A stretch of DNA of 64,000 nucleotides from a virus. The notes under the pieces are model-generated. The model searched no databases. It was given only the letters and a program-made list of their open reading frames with translations, and was not told where the DNA came from. The position numbers and the translations under genes are program-made. The stretch covers positions 1-64,000 of the IMG/VR virus record IMGVR_UViG_3300032291_002856; one strand, written 5' to 3'. This document shows positions 31,902-42,700 of the stretch, one piece after another (positions within the stretch are counted from its first letter, which is position 1; every line of letters starts with the position of its first letter).

Positions 31902-34447
31902 TAGGGCACTCCCATAGTCTCAGCAGCGTAATAAATGTCACCCTGCAAGTAATAACGCTCACCGTAGTTTAACCCAGGCAAAGATTGAAATCCAATTACT
32001 ACGGTTTCTATATCCTCTCCAATTAAGCCTTGGCTGCTGACGTACGTAATTTCTAACGGTCCTGGAAATAATTGATTTTTCGGATTGTCGCGAAAAATTT
32101 TAGTAAAGCCGCCCCAACCAATTGAGATATTCTTTCCGCGCACTACTAAGTAGTCGGCTTGGCGATTACTGGAGAAGTAAACAACTGCCTGCTCCATGTT
32201 GTAAAACAAAGTATCTGCACTTTTTTCTCCAACTGTGAGCATTTCCGTTCGGCGTAGCATGCTTTTCGGTTTAGTCCAAAAAAGAGGAATGTACTTGTAC
32301 GTGTGATCCTGCTTGATGTAGTTATAAACTTCGATTAGTTTAGTGTTCACCGCTTTTAAAAAGTTAATTATCTGCAATGCAGTAACTTCTTGAAAACTTT
32401 CAAATCTTTCTATAGGAGTACGCACAAACCCAGAATCTTTTCGACTTACTTCGGCCAACCTAAAAGTAGAAATATAACTTGCTTTGTTGAAAGCCCCAGC
32501 TGCTTGTTCATTTTGATACCTCAGACCACTAGGAGTACTGAAGTAAGCTCCTTTTTGTCTCCAGTTTGGAGAAGCTTCTTTTAGATTTACAGTAAAATCA
32601 GTGTAGCCATCGCTTTTCGTATACTTGTAATCTGAGTGAGTTTTTATACCTGTGTATTCTTCGTACATTGCTGGGTAAAAATAATCTTCGTTAGAAGTTT
32701 GAGCTTTCAGAGCGAAATCAAAACTGTCTACGTAGTAGGCGGCAGTAGAGTCCGCCTTCGTATTTCCTTTAGGACCGAAAAACATTGTCTGCTCTTTGCC
32801 TGCAATAGTGCCGCCCAAAGCCGTGTAGTAGGCAACGCCACCGTCTCCTAAAAAACCAGGGCGAATGAAATAAAAACCCCACCAGCTATCTTGAGATTTA
32901 GGCTGCTCTCCCGCCATGTACAAGAATTCTCGTGGGTTTGGATAACCAGTTGGTGTGCTCAATCCCTCAGGAAGAATGCTAGTTTCTACAGTCGTCGTAT
33001 CACCTGTTTTATAGTTCTTATATTCGTAAGAACCAATAAAATTAACAATACCCAGTCGAGCTAGCAAACTATTTGTTTTGCGCTGTTCCGGATCAAAGTT
33101 AGGGTCTTCGTAGTTTAGCCATGCTGCAGGAACAACATGAGGATATCCTGCTTTTGGTTGCCTGTTTGAAGTAGGCCAGCCTGAAAAACTGTAAATAAAC
33201 ACAGGGGCGGTCGAATTACTGTACTCAAATCGAGGTTTGTGTATGGTCGACACAGGTGTTACTGCTCTGCTAAGCTGGCATTGCATAGAGAAGGCAGTAA
33301 AAGTATTAACCGCGACATTGTAAGAGATGTTGACGGTATTCTTTAAGTCAAATCTACGAGGTAAGTAGTAACGAGCTTCTGCCGAGTTCCAATCGTGTAC
33401 TAAATAATCTTCCCAAGTGTTCAATCCCCATTTGTTTAACCCATCGTAGACAGTAAAATCATATCTGGAAAAAATCGGAAAGTAAGAAGTTCCTACCATA
33501 ACTTGATCCCAGAGAGAAGCACGTAAAGGATTGTCGTACTTATTAAAATAGTCTACCAGAGCCTTCTGATTACTCGCTATGTCAGCCACTTTGCTGATGC
33601 TAGTAATTGAATCATTTGTTATATTTTTCCAATCAACGTCGATAAGCTCGTGCCCAATGTTCGCGTAAACCATACTGAAGTAAAAACGTCTACCAATGTT
33701 TGTAACTGGCTTGTAGTTACCTGTAGCCAGTTTTATTTTTACAGAAACAACCTCACCTTGAACAAATCCAAAATCCGTAATGTCGAGCGTGTATTGATGA
33801 TAATTTTGAACAGTCTTAACTGGATACGGAGTCCAAGTCTCATTTGGATAAGTAACGTCATCCTCTATGTTGTAGGCGTTTCTCGAGGGATGCGAAACTT
33901 GCTTTACCGTACCCGAACGTATTTTTGAATAAACCCACTTACGCACGTACTTAGGGTGTTTTTGAATTATTTGATTTAGAGGAAGATCAGTGTACCGTAA
34001 CATTAAAAACAACCCAACTGTGTCATTTGTTACGTCTGCAGTTGTTTTATCTTTAAGGTTTGGTAAGTACTGCTCTCTTATCTTGTCAAACTCTTGATAT
34101 CCTCTAAGTTTACCAAAACCTGCTTCAGCCAGCGGAAATGTTTGAAACCCCAGTCGAAGCGTATGCATTCCCTCTCTGTAAATAAAAGATCCTTCCCAAA
34201 CGTCGACATCGGATATAAGCTGAGACGGCAGCGAACCAACAAACGTAGCAGGATCCCCCGATTGCTTTCCCTGATTGATAAGAGAGAATGCCGGGGATGC
34301 TAGTTTCCAGTGAGAAAGAAAAAGCTTGTCAGGTCCTTTAACAATCTGTTCTAAAATCTCTGTATTCTGCGCAAGGTTATTGAGATCTTGAGCAGATATT
34401 TCCTGACCTAAGTATATTTTAGGTACACTTGCTAATGAAAATATCAT
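31901..34447 (-). CDS. Large minor tail/tail-tip protein, 848 aa
   Basis: The product is Tyr- and Asn-rich, beta-rich and soluble. The N terminus 'SLASVPKIYLGQEISAQDLN' followed by 'LAQNTEILEQIVKGPDKLFL' resembles phage proteins that begin with a short virion-binding helix. No hydrolase motif is visible. The ATG follows AAGGAGA. It is probably part of the tail tip with the 774-aa and 586-aa proteins. Confidence 0.7.
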   Translation of the reverse strand: MIFSLASVPKIYLGQEISAQDLNNLAQNTEILEQIVKGPDKLFLSHWKLASPAFSLINQGKQSGDPATFVGSLPSQLISDVDVWEGSFIYREGMHTLRLGFQTFPLAEAGFGKLRGYQEFDKIREQYLPNLKDKTTADVTNDTVGLFLMLRYTDLPLNQIIQKHPKYVRKWVYSKIRSGTVKQVSHPSRNAYNIEDDVTYPNETWTPYPVKTVQNYHQYTLDITDFGFVQGEVVSVKIKLATGNYKPVTNIGRRFYFSMVYANIGHELIDVDWKNITNDSITSISKVADIASNQKALVDYFNKYDNPLRASLWDQVMVGTSYFPIFSRYDFTVYDGLNKWGLNTWEDYLVHDWNSAEARYYLPRRFDLKNTVNISYNVAVNTFTAFSMQCQLSRAVTPVSTIHKPRFEYSNSTAPVFIYSFSGWPTSNRQPKAGYPHVVPAAWLNYEDPNFDPEQRKTNSLLARLGIVNFIGSYEYKNYKTGDTTTVETSILPEGLSTPTGYPNPREFLYMAGEQPKSQDSWWGFYFIRPGFLGDGGVAYYTALGGTIAGKEQTMFFGPKGNTKADSTAAYYVDSFDFALKAQTSNEDYFYPAMYEEYTGIKTHSDYKYTKSDGYTDFTVNLKEASPNWRQKGAYFSTPSGLRYQNEQAAGAFNKASYISTFRLAEVSRKDSGFVRTPIERFESFQEVTALQIINFLKAVNTKLIEVYNYIKQDHTYKYIPLFWTKPKSMLRRTEMLTVGEKSADTLFYNMEQAVVYFSSNRQADYLVVRGKNISIGWGGFTKIFRDNPKNQLFPGPLEITYVSSQGLIGEDIETVVIGFQSLPGLNYGERYYLQGDIYYAAETMGVP

Positions 34448-34456
34448 TTTTTCTCC

Positions 34457-36217
34457 TTACCACGAAAGATACCTTGTTGCATTCTGCGCATATGTCTCAC
34501 CAACTACAAAGAATTCTTCTCTTGTTTTTATATCTGAGACATCAACACATGTAATGTTCATATACGCACCCGTCTTGTTTACTTGTACTTCAGTAACTTT
34601 GTGCTTTTTGTTAATAATGTCATATGTAAGACTGTTTACTGTAATTATATCGCCTACCCCGACTGTCGGATTGAACACGAGGTTACTAATTGTGATAACT
34701 GGCCTATGTCTCTTGTGTAGGTATTTTACTACGTCGAGTAGCCTTTGCGCTTGATCCCTACTCTGCACGTATTCGTTGTCTTGAATACGCGCCTCCCTTA
34801 ATCCACTTGGTATGATGCCCGTGTTTATTAAATCAGGAAATTCTAAAGGCACGTCTTGCTTCAATGTTTGCGCATCACCGGCAATAACTGGAACACCGAA
34901 TAAGGTAATCTTAGAAAGATACAAAGCTCTGCCAGCGTCTCTATTCTTGATAATCATTTTTATAAACTGCCCGGGTGTCTTTGTTACATCTCTTTCATAA
35001 GTCCAATTGCTAGTCGCAGGATCACCTGTCCAAGTATACTTTCTCTTTGCAAAGTACAGCGGACTCAATTGCGGAATTTTTAAAGAAACAGTCGCCGTGT
35101 CCCCATTATAGTCCACAGCTTTGATAAAGTCCCTACTTTCAATAAATTCGTCAATTCCGAAATAACCACCCGACTGAGCAAAAGTAATACCGGACCCGTA
35201 GTAAGTGTTGTTTGTCAGACGATCTACTGGCTGCTGCAATTCGACTTCGTGTGTATATTCCTCATTGTACGGTAAGTACTTACCAATAGGTGTATCCAGT
35301 ACTGACTTATTTGCTCCGAGATACCTCGGTGAGAAAGTAACAACTACCTTACTAAACCCTACAGCCGCGTCTTCGTCGTATGTCAAAGTAGAAAACATCG
35401 AGTCGTTTACTGTATAAGTAGGATTTGTGGCCGGCACAAAAGAATGCGGATTTATGCATTTAAGAATACCAGTACGCGTTTGCAAAAGCTGACCACCGGC
35501 TGCCGAAACTAATGAAACCAGATCGCTAGATATATTTTCCTGATTTAGCCAAGTAAACTTTGGAACAATAGGAGCATGATCGCAATCATACCAAAACCTA
35601 GCAACAGGATCGTTGTTAACGTAGTGATCTTTGTACTTATACGGCCTGCCGCCGAGTAGCCAAAATACAGTATTAACTGTACCAGCAAAAGATCCTTCTA
35701 AAGTAGTTGGATCTTGAGCAGCCGCGTACTGGCCCCACAATCCGCTAGTAGCAATACTCCAGGTAGAAGAAGCATCCGGAATATCTGGGATAAACGTAGA
35801 AACTGGCTTGTCTCTCCACAATGGGGTAGAGTACTTGTAATATTTTAAAAGCTCCCCATAACCCTTACAGGAAAACTTAACTGAGTTCATGCTCTCAGTA
35901 CGAGATTCTAAGAATCCAGCAAACGCCGTGTAGTAATTTACACCGTCTGTGGAAAAGTAGACTACAATGTTTGCTAATCTCCAGTTAAAAGTTCTGCTGG
36001 TAAATACGGGCGCAGACTTTTTAACTAGTTCTGCAGCAGCTTCTGGAGGATTAGTGACACCTAAACTTGCCCCTCCTAAGAAATCAATTGCAGTTGTTTG
36101 TCCAGTAGAAACGTCAATTACCGCGGAATCGGGAACGCGGTATTGAGAATTGGTTATCTGGTGAATTGGTACAGTTATAGGAGCAATAAATAATTTGTAC
36201 TTTAAAACGTACGTCAT
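34457..36217 (-). CDS. Baseplate-hub/Tal-like tail protein, 586 aa
   Basis: Its layout fits hub proteins: an N-terminal beta barrel-like region with 'YYTAFAGFLESRTESMNSVK', a middle with 'LVSAAGGQLLQTRTGILKCI', and a C-terminal barrel with 'LVFNPTVGVGDIITVNSLTY' and 'AYMNITCVDVSDIKTREEFF'. This type of 'GDIITV' beta hairpin recurs in phage hub proteins. It starts in an ATGA overlap with the Dit-like gene, two genes after the tape measure, the normal place for a hub. Confidence 0.75.
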   Translation of the reverse strand: MTYVLKYKLFIAPITVPIHQITNSQYRVPDSAVIDVSTGQTTAIDFLGGASLGVTNPPEAAAELVKKSAPVFTSRTFNWRLANIVVYFSTDGVNYYTAFAGFLESRTESMNSVKFSCKGYGELLKYYKYSTPLWRDKPVSTFIPDIPDASSTWSIATSGLWGQYAAAQDPTTLEGSFAGTVNTVFWLLGGRPYKYKDHYVNNDPVARFWYDCDHAPIVPKFTWLNQENISSDLVSLVSAAGGQLLQTRTGILKCINPHSFVPATNPTYTVNDSMFSTLTYDEDAAVGFSKVVVTFSPRYLGANKSVLDTPIGKYLPYNEEYTHEVELQQPVDRLTNNTYYGSGITFAQSGGYFGIDEFIESRDFIKAVDYNGDTATVSLKIPQLSPLYFAKRKYTWTGDPATSNWTYERDVTKTPGQFIKMIIKNRDAGRALYLSKITLFGVPVIAGDAQTLKQDVPLEFPDLINTGIIPSGLREARIQDNEYVQSRDQAQRLLDVVKYLHKRHRPVITISNLVFNPTVGVGDIITVNSLTYDIINKKHKVTEVQVNKTGAYMNITCVDVSDIKTREEFFVVGETYAQNATRYLSW

Positions 36218-36657
36218 ATCTCGATTAACCTAAAAGAAACGTTGTAAAAAGCCCGATTTGTTAAAGTTACCTGGTTAGCGGCCAATTCCTCGCTGTACGT
36301 ATTAGGCTCGGGTATAACATTAAACTTTGTTATTGCGCCGGTCTCTCTGGACTCAAAGCACAACCATAAGACAGTACCTGTGTATTGAGTTGCGTAATAA
36401 AAAGTCTTAAGCTGCTCTACTGTGTTTATCGCTATTGGTGAAGTAGTAGATTTTGGAATTAATTGCCAAGATAAATTCCAGCTATTTTTAAAATTTCTAT
36501 GCAAGTAATTAACTGAACCATCGACAGCTTCAATTAATTCTGCAATATTTTTAACAGAGCTGCTTACGCTGCTCGGTCTTAACTCAGTAATATACAAAGT
36601 CGTGTCAACAGTACCACTTATGTATATTTTAGGAGTCATTAAACTTACTTGTATCAT
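36214..36657 (-). CDS. Distal-tail (Dit)-like protein, 147 aa
   Basis: The ATG at 36,657 has GGAGGGA upstream, and a 30-base-range hairpin (36,671-36,703) stands before it. The protein is beta-rich ('KNSWNLSWQLIPKS', 'VLWLCFESRETGAITKFNVI', 'FYNVSFRLIEI') and lies directly after the tape measure gene, the usual Dit position. It is short for Dit, so it may be only the tail-tube-like N-terminal domain. Confidence 0.65.
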   Translation of the reverse strand: MIQVSLMTPKIYISGTVDTTLYITELRPSSVSSSVKNIAELIEAVDGSVNYLHRNFKNSWNLSWQLIPKSTTSPIAINTVEQLKTFYYATQYTGTVLWLCFESRETGAITKFNVIPEPNTYSEELAANQVTLTNRAFYNVSFRLIEI

Positions 36658-36670
36658 TGTCCCTCCGTAT

Positions 36671-36703
36671 GGCAGGTGCTGCAATTAACTTACAGCACCT
36701 GCC
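36671..36703 (-). other. Perfect 11-bp hairpin between tape measure and Dit-like genes
   Basis: GGCAGGTGCTG (36,671-36,681) and CAGCACCTGCC (36,693-36,703) pair fully around an 11-base loop. On the minus strand it is followed by ATACGGAGG, the ribosome site of the next gene, not by Ts. It may stabilise the end of the 16-kb message or regulate the next start. Confidence 0.7.
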
Positions 36704-36737
36704 ATTAATTTTACCATACTTTGCAAAAATTTAAAAC

Positions 36738-39700
36738 TTAAGGTACAACTACTCCAGACGCGGATGTCTCTGGTGTACTAGACACTACAATCTTTCCGTC
36801 ATTAAGCACAATAACTCGTAAACCGTCTTTTCCATCATAAGTTCCTTTATACAAATCAAGTCCTGAAGGCAAGCCTCCATTTGGATTATTTGGATCCTTA
36901 GGGTTTGAAGTAAAGTTACTTCTTGCTGATGCTGCAACTGCTTCCATAAATTTTGTATACCTGTCGCCTTTTTCGTCAGGATACAACATTTTTGCAGCTC
37001 TCATAGCACCATCCATTGCAATCGTCATAGCAGCTTCAGGTCCTGCAATTTTTTTACCACTTGCATCTTCAACTTCAACACCGCTGTTATATGCAATAGT
37101 GGCCGCCGCGTTTGAAGTGCTTAATTCCATAATTGCGTTTAATCCGGGCGCTATTGACAAGGGTACTTGAGCTGCTATTTCGGTAGCTGCTCGAGCAAAA
37201 GAAGTAACCATGTCTGTCCTAGATTGCTCAAATTTTATATAAGCTTCTTCGTACTGAGTCTTCATGCTTATTGCAAGATCTTCAATAGATCGTTTTGCAC
37301 CTGCAGAAGCGCTTTCGACACCAATCAGTAACTGTTTCCATTGCTGGTCGGATCCTTCAAACCAATCGTCTTGTAAATCTCTAAGAGCGTTGATGGTGCG
37401 AGTAGCTGCATCCATTGCATCTTTGTTGTCTCGCAATGCTTTTTCGTTTTCTGCTATCGATTGTCCTATAGCTTGCTGTGCTACTGGATCACCGCTAGCT
37501 TTTTTCATATCTTCCTGAAGTTTCTGTCCACTCAGAACTAAGCCTGACCGTTGAAGCCTGAGACCTTCAAGATTTTTTTCTTGTTGTTTAATACCGGAAG
37601 CTCTTCTTATTCTTTCTCTAGTTCGATCATCCACCCACTGGTAGCCTTTAAGTGCTCTGTCTGGGTTATCATTTAACTCTATAAATTCATTCTCGGCTGC
37701 TGTTCTTTCCTCTGGAGAAAGGCTCTTGTCTTTTGATCTTGCCAATGCTGCTTCTTTTCGTATGTTCCTTGCTGGAATTATTTTTGTTTTCCAAAACTCC
37801 TCGTATTCGTCAGAATTTGCAGGACCTTTAGTTTCAAGTTCTTTAAACAGATCTTGCATTTCTGTATCGGCTTTGCCAGTTTTAGTCTCTAAGTAGCCTT
37901 TTATGTTGAACTGAGCAAGATGCTCGACTTGAGCTCTTTCCTCTTTGTCTTTTGCGTTTATAGCCTGTCTTTGGTCTTCTGGAAGTTCTGCAACATTAAT
38001 TGCTTCTTGCGTGGTTGCTTCGCTCATCCTCTTGTTAACTTCAGCCTGAGACGCCAAAACCATCATTTGATTTACGTATCCTCGGTGAATCCCGATTAAG
38101 CTGTTCATCCCACTTCGATTTATGTCTTCAATAGATCTCGCGTTTTGTCTAGCCATGTCTTGCATTTGCCAATTTTGCTGCATTCCTCTTTGAGCCAACT
38201 GCGTCGAAGCCCCCGTAGCCATGTTGTATACTTGCAGCAGTTCGCTCTCTTTGAACTGAGACATAAAATCAGGGTTTCTCATGAAATCTTCAACAAAACT
38301 AAGAGTACCTCTGGGTCCTTGTGTGTAACCGTATGTAGTCGTCTGCCCGTTGGTTGAAGGCCTTGTCTGCATACCTGGCAAAATTTGGTATTGCATAGCA
38401 AGTTGCTTAAAGTCGATTCCAGTCAGCTGCATTAAATTGTCTATTGCAAATCTTGGATTACCTTGACCCATGTTCATCATAATTGTTCTTGCGTTATCTC
38501 CGGCTGCTGCTATAGCATCGGTGAAGTTTCGGAATGTGGATTTGAATTGAACATCAAATGAGTAAGCAGAGGAAGCCAGTTGCTCAAAAGCTTGAGCTGA
38601 GTTTTTCAACTTATCTATATTTTGCTGCGTTGTTGTTCTTAGCTGCTCTATTGCTGCTTCATTGCCGCTATCCGAAGCATCAATCTCAAAACCGGATACA
38701 AAAGCCAAAGCTTTGTCTACATCTGAATACTCTGGAATAGTCGTTTCGGCTTCCCCTGCTGTACCTGTGTTGACAGAAGACGGCATTTTAGGAGGAATGT
38801 ACATTTCAGCCATTGTTTTTCCTAAGCCGGTAAACGAAAGAAGTGCTGCATTCGATGTTAAACCTACGTACAAAGACTCACGTAACTTTGTACTTTCATC
38901 CATAAGCGCATCAGAATACTTTTTGGATTCCTCAAAATACGTACTTCTGTTTTGATTCTCAGGCAGACTTGCTTGTGCAATAGCTGCATTTATATAAGCT
39001 GTGTCGTTTTCTTTAAGAGCTCTTACCACTTCTTGATGAGTTGTGGGCCTTAATTCAGTTTGAGGAACAGCCTCAACCTTTACTTTTGGTCTCAGTGTGA
39101 GTGGATCGAGCTCTTGAACGCCTGTTTCGGGATTTATTACTGGAACGCTCTTTAGTAAAGTTTCTCCAGTTGGGACTTCAATTAACTCACCCTTTTTAGC
39201 TAGAAAATCAATTGCTTCGATAGTGCGCTTATCCGCAATCACGTTGTAAGTCAATATGGATTCATTGGCAGTCTTTGCAGTCTCTGGACCGTAAAATACT
39301 TCACCTGCCGCAATAGCCTGGTCACCTTTTAGTTTGCCCATTGACTGACGCGCTAATGCTTGAGCAGTACGCTCTGTCAAACTGACTGTTTTAGAAGGGT
39401 CATCTAAACTCGGAACTCTCATAGCAAGAGCTGTTTGTTGCGTTTCTGTAAGAGTTGAAGCATTTGTTGACAATTGATCCATGTACATCTGCTGAGCGCC
39501 GTAGTACGTCTTACTAAACTCTGTAGTCGCTGCAGCAATTTCTTCTTCTAATTGAGCACCGAATTGGCCAGTAAATTTAATGATTTCTTTTCTGTCAAAC
39601 GTACCCGCAATTATATCTTCGATGTCTTGGTTATTTACTAAATTTTCAGGATTCTTTGCGCGAGCTGGAGCGTTCTTTAGCATCTCGTTATTGTATTTTT

Positions 39701-42700
39701 CTGCTGCCTGCTCAACCATTGTTCTGCGAATTTGCGGTGCGTACAGAGTTTCTAAGTCTTCCCGCTTCATCTGCACTTCTGTCTCTTTTAATATTTCTTG
39801 CCTTTGCTCAACGCTTGTATCCGAGTCAAATGCCGCACGGTTTAAGCTCATTCCTTTATATGCACCGTATGCGCCGCCAATTAAAGCGCCACCTGCTATA
39901 CCATACGGACCGGCAATAGTCCCTATTGCCGCTCCTGCTCCCGCACCTAGTATAATTGAGGGCAACAACCCAGCAATATTGCTTCCGTTCATTCCGTACT
40001 TTTTAGTAAAGACGGCATCTATGGCTTGCTGTGTTGGCTGCAACGTAGCACCGTAGCCCATTGAGGCAGCAAATTGATTGACGGCTCCAATACCTTGGTC
40101 AGCCGCGCTTTGACCAAGAGCTCGATACCGATCCAAAGCTGCTTTTCCTTCAGCAGTTAAGTTGTCATAACCTCCGAAGTCGTTATACTCGACTTTGCCT
40201 TCAGCAAGAAGTTTAGCAGCTAAATCGTACTCTTCTCCAGTTTCCTTGTCACGGACAAGGGCCCTAACTAGAGGTCTTCCGTATTTCGCGTCTTCTCCGT
40301 ATCCACCAAAGATTCTAATTTCTTTGTTCGGGTCTGCTTTTATGGCTTCTATTTCTTTCTTTACAGCAAGACCTTCAGCGGAACCTTTTTCCGGAGCGTC
40401 GATTCCTAAAAACCTACCTCTTACCTCAAGTCCATCTTCAAGATTCATGTTAAAGGTATCGCCGTCCAAAACTTCTAAATTCTTTACTAGAATTTCTTGG
40501 TCGTCTTTATTTATTAACGCTTTATTTGCGTCGTCTAATTGATCTTTTAACATTTCTGGAGTAGTGTTTAACGACCCTAACTGCACTCTTGAAGTGACAA
40601 ACTGCTGATAACCTGCGTAGTCAGTCTGCTCTGATATTGTCTGCCTAATTGCGCTTTCTTGAGTTATACCTGTAAGCATTTTTGCCCTAACATCGGCTTT
40701 AAATGAGTCTTGTTCTTCCGGCGTCATCTGATTTAATCTTTTGTACAAGGTTGCATTAACATTTTGACCGGTGCTTTCCTCAATTAATTTGTTTTCCTTG
40801 ACCATCGCTTCATTTGCATTTGCAAGCATTGCGTCAAGATCTTGCATAAAAGTTGCAGAGTTGAGGTCAAGATCCTTTATAACTTTTCTACCGTGTGCAG
40901 CTTGAGTAAGTACAGAGTCTCCTCGCTTAGCAACTCTTTCTTTTAGAACTGTGTCGGTTGTATCACGCCTTGAAGTTTCAGCCATAGTCGAGTCTTCACC
41001 GACAAAGTAATTAAGAATTGGTTCTAGGGCGCCTACTGCAATTTTACTAAAGCTTAATTGAGCTGCTTCGAGCCTGCCCAACATTTTGTCATATTTAGTT
41101 GCCATAGAAGCCGCTTGATCTTCAATCAAACGGTCAGTCAAGCCCATTCCGCTAAGAAGAGCGTCAAGGCTGTCAAGCATTTCTGTAGCGTCGCCTTGTT
41201 TAATGTTTGAAAGCGCCGATCTGCTAATTTCAAATCTTCTCGACAAAGAAGACATGTTACCCGAAAGAAATTCTCTAATTGCTATTTGCGCGCCTTCGGT
41301 GCCCTGAGCAGGGTCGAACGCAGCTAATTTACGGGCGACGTTAAACGTTTTGTTAATGTCGACGCCGTAAGAATTTGCTAAAGGAATGAATCCGGTAACT
41401 TGTCCAATATTCTTAGTCAACGTACCGCCAAACAGCTTTTGCTGAGTAAGCGCGGCCTGCATGGCGTTTCCGTAAGTTTCGGGACTAAGCGCTAAAGTTC
41501 TGGCACTGATCATTGTCTTTTCAGCATTTAATGCGGGTCTCACTGCTTGATCGATTGCGTCCATTATCGCGGTCGGTGCGTTAAACGCGGCTGTTGCCCA
41601 GTAATTAATCTGTTGTGCTTTTTGCGTAAAATGCGAAAATCTACTAGCCAAGGTTGATTGATTTCTTGCAGATTTTTCCTCATTAAGTGTTTTCTGCATT
41701 GCAGTCAACTCTGCAGTAGTGAGGTCTACTCCAGGTCCCCTATCTGCTTCTCTAGTAACGCGATTAAGGATTCTTTGTCTTCTATTGACATCAGTTATTC
41801 CTTTCTTATCTAAAGCAGCGTTAGTAGCGTCTATTCTTCTTTGATATTCAGAATCGCCTCCTGACAACTTCTTTTGTGTGTATGCTAGGTCTGCAGCAGA
41901 AGCAGTTCGTAAGTCTCTTCGTACTTCTTTTCCAAGAAAATTGACACCGTATGCTTGTAGGTTTCCAGCAAGAGAGTTATAAAGAAGTCCTCCTTTTCCT
42001 CCGGTAATTTCGTTTGCATAGCCTTTCAACAATCCTCTTCTTGTTATGTCTTGTCCGAATGTATAACCAAACAAGGACTGTTGAGTAGTGTTTGCTTGTA
42101 ATCCTTCACGGAGTGCCGAAAGCCGACGATTAGTTTCCTTCTCTACATCTTTTGCGGCTCGGTCTTGTTCTTCGCCTGCAAAACCTGCAAGAACACCGAC
42201 TTTTGCAGCTGCTGCTCTGACTTTTGCTGCGCGTTCGATTTCTTCTGAAGTTTTAGTTGTGTCATTTTGAGTAGCTTCGGCTGCCTTGTCCAATGCTACC
42301 AAAGCGTTTTGCAATCGACTTAAATCTGTAGCTAAGTCAGCAATATTTTTTCCCGGCGCGTCAAGGCTACTGAAAATAGCTTGAATGTCGTCGGCTTCTT
42401 GCCCGTATCCTCCCTTGTTTGCAGTTTGCAGCAACTCTTTAAAACTATCGTTGTTGTCAATAATTGATTTAGTCGTTGTTTGAGCAATACCGGTAAGTTC
42501 TCTTTTACTTACTCCGACACCCGCACCACCAAGAGAACCCATATTTTGTTCGTATGCATTTCTTGCTGCTCTTAATTGCTGCACTGCCAGCAAACGGTCG
42601 GCGCCGAAATTACGGGCACCACCTTCACCGAACTCGCCGCCAACTCCAAATGGAAGGCCGCCGCCTCCACCACCACCGAAACCACCACCTGCACCAGGAA

